Of a DNA stretch of 6,827 nt, positions 5,584 to 6,827 are shown one piece after another. A program made the position numbers and the translations under genes. The notes under the pieces were generated by a model. That model was not told the origin of the DNA, did no database searches, and saw only the letters and a program-made list of their open reading frames with translations. Each line of letters starts with the position of its first letter. The first letter of the stretch is position 1. The DNA is from Planctomycetaceae bacterium (lineage in GTDB: Bacteria; Planctomycetota; Planctomycetia; Planctomycetales; Planctomycetaceae), in NCBI GenBank assembly GCA_003445035.1, contig DLVV01000218.1, positions 1 to 6,827 of the forward strand, in the 5' to 3' direction.

Positions 5584-6827
5584 ATGAGCCAGTTTGACCA
5601 GTGGATCGATCGCCTGGCCCGTCGGGTTCGCTTCGGCGAATTCCTGCACCGGGCCGCCAACTGGCTGGCGGTCTACCTGCTGGCGGTCGGTGCCCTGATC
5701 CTGGCCGGCAAGCTGCTGGTGCCCCGTGAGATCTGGCCGGGTCCACTGGGTAGCGGTTACCGTCCCGCGGTCAGTTGGTTGCTGGTTCTCTGTGGCCTGG
5801 GTTCGGCCGTGTTGCTGGTCATCAGCTGGTGGAAGTCCGAGCGGAGTCGCCTGTCGCGGACCGACCTGGTCGCCTGGCTTGATCGTCGACTTGGAGTCGG
5901 CGGCCTGCTGATGACACTCAGCGAAACCGCCACGGCAGCCGATGACCAGGCCGCGTCCTGGGCGACGGCATTACCCGAGCACCAGGAGGTATGGCGGAAG
6001 TCGATGCCGCCGGTCCGACCCAGGCGGTTCACCAGTCACCTGGCTGTCCCGGTGGTGTTCGCGATCGTGGCCTGCGTGGTTCCCTGGCGGCTGGCCTTTT
6101 CGAGTTCGACGCTCCAGAACACCGTCGGACAACGGGAGACTCGGGAACTGGTCCAGTTGCTCGAGGAACTGAAAGAGGCGGGCGTGCTGGAACAGCAGGA
6201 GCAGGAGAAACTGGACGAGGAGATCCAGAAGCTGGCCGAGGACACCAGCCGGTCGCCGCTGACTCATGAAAAATGGGAGACGGTCGATTCGCTCCGTGAG
6301 CGAATGCAAATGCGACTGGATTCCTCGGCCCGTTCGCTCGACAAGGCGCTGTTGGCCATCACGTCTCTCGAGTCGGCCGAGTTCGACTCCAACGGCGAGT
6401 TGACCGACCTCGACCCGGAGTACTCCGAGCAGTTGCTCGAAGATATCCGCGATGCGTTGAAGAATACGTCGATTGACGAGTTGCCTCCGAGCCTCCAGGA
6501 CCTGGCCCGTCGCTACAGGCGGCAGCAGGCCGGGCAGGATGGTGAGGGCCAAAAGGGTGAAGACGGGAAAGAACGGAAAGGCCAGGGGAAGCAGGCGGGG
6601 CGGGATGGCAAGGACCAGGCGCAGGGGAAAGGGCGGAAGGGCCAGGGGAAGCAGGCCGGTGACAAGTCCGGCCGCCAGGGCAAGAAGAACAAGGGCGCCG
6701 GCGGAACGAATCGCCGGTTCGGGTTGCCACGTGACCCGGCTCAACGGCAACAGGCCCTGCAGGACCTCAAGGAGTTTCTCCAGCAGGAGTCCCAACAACT
6801 GCAACAGCTCCAGCAGCAGGCTCAACG
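5584..6827 (+). CDS. Membrane-anchored coiled-coil protein with Lys/Gly/Gln-rich repeats, partial at right edge
   Basis: The frame is open from ATG 5584 to the window end, at least 414 residues, with no stop. The start is forced: an in-frame TAG lies at 5572-5574 and no other start codon comes between. Hydrophobic segments at about 27-46, 63-81 and 153-167 suggest three membrane spans. A charged helix-rich region at about 180-225 (Glu/Leu/Gln/Lys) looks like a coiled coil. Residues about 313-370 are low-complexity Gly, Lys and Gln with an imperfect 20-residue repeat ending KGQGKQAG, and the visible end (380-414) is very Gln-rich. The plan resembles large planctomycete membrane proteins encoded near MoxR, DUF58 and VWA-domain genes, but those genes are not in the window, so this is inference. 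I do not recognise an enzymatic domain. A function in the cell envelope is plausible only. Confidence 0.85.
   Translation, partial: MSQFDQWIDRLARRVRFGEFLHRAANWLAVYLLAVGALILAGKLLVPREIWPGPLGSGYRPAVSWLLVLCGLGSAVLLVISWWKSERSRLSRTDLVAWLDRRLGVGGLLMTLSETATAADDQAASWATALPEHQEVWRKSMPPVRPRRFTSHLAVPVVFAIVACVVPWRLAFSSSTLQNTVGQRETRELVQLLEELKEAGVLEQQEQEKLDEEIQKLAEDTSRSPLTHEKWETVDSLRERMQMRLDSSARSLDKALLAITSLESAEFDSNGELTDLDPEYSEQLLEDIRDALKNTSIDELPPSLQDLARRYRRQQAGQDGEGQKGEDGKERKGQGKQAGRDGKDQAQGKGRKGQGKQAGDKSGRQGKKNKGAGGTNRRFGLPRDPAQRQQALQDLKEFLQQESQQLQQLQQQAQ
6565..6660 (+). repeat. Imperfect direct repeat inside the membrane coiled-coil gene
   Basis: A 36-base block at 6565-6600 recurs at 6625-6660, sixty bases later, with few differences; both encode a GKxRKGQGKQAG peptide. 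The copies are in the same frame, so the repeat expands a Lys/Gly/Gln-rich linker without breaking the gene. It probably arose by slippage or tandem duplication. Confidence 0.75.

Noticed and set aside
5971..6825. Minus-strand leucine-rich open frame that looks like a membrane protein
   Set aside because: The leucine runs are the reverse complement of Gln and Glu codons in the coiled-coil gene on the plus strand, so it is a mirror artefact.

Overview
The window is GC-rich bacterial chromosomal DNA with densely packed genes. The gene mix suggests a member of the Planctomycetota: a Gfo/Idh/MocA oxidoreductase carrying a GNFGPPG segment, a Uma2-type (DUF820) protein, CsrA, and a coiled-coil membrane protein with a Gly/Lys/Gln-rich stretch. 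This placement is an inference from family content and style; no marker gene is present to prove it. I see no rRNA, tRNA, CRISPR array, insertion sequence or phage gene.

Left part (1-828). The minus strand holds a possible gene or gene fragment leaving the left edge (its peptide resembles the end of a response-regulator receiver domain) and a clear csrA (161-373). A 455-base stretch without a convincing gene follows. It contains a short minus-strand open frame abutting csrA and, on the plus strand, a GGA-rich segment ending in a hairpin followed by a T-rich run. Because CsrA binds GGA motifs in hairpin loops, this segment is the best candidate here for an unrecognised regulatory element.

Middle part. 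A plus-strand pair (829-2783) encodes a sugar-type NAD(P)-dependent oxidoreductase and, five bases later, a ribonuclease Z-like metallo-beta-lactamase protein that resembles the short plant tRNase Z. It converges on a minus-strand Uma2-type protein (2780-3373), the two stop codons sharing CTAG. The Uma2 protein seems to lack parts of the usual nuclease active site.

Right part. A second plus-strand operon (3495-5467) encodes a GNAT acetyltransferase, a dTDP-4-dehydrorhamnose reductase (RfbD/RmlD) whose start overlaps the acetyltransferase stop, and a 145-residue protein that may be a free-standing Gfo/Idh C-terminal-like domain. After a 116-base gap with a promoter-like sequence, a large membrane and coiled-coil protein starts at 5584 and runs off the right edge.

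The oxidoreductase and RfbD point loosely to sugar or nucleotide-sugar chemistry, but no complete pathway is visible. The tRNase Z-like protein and CsrA are RNA-level functions, and nothing in the sequence links them to the sugar genes beyond proximity.
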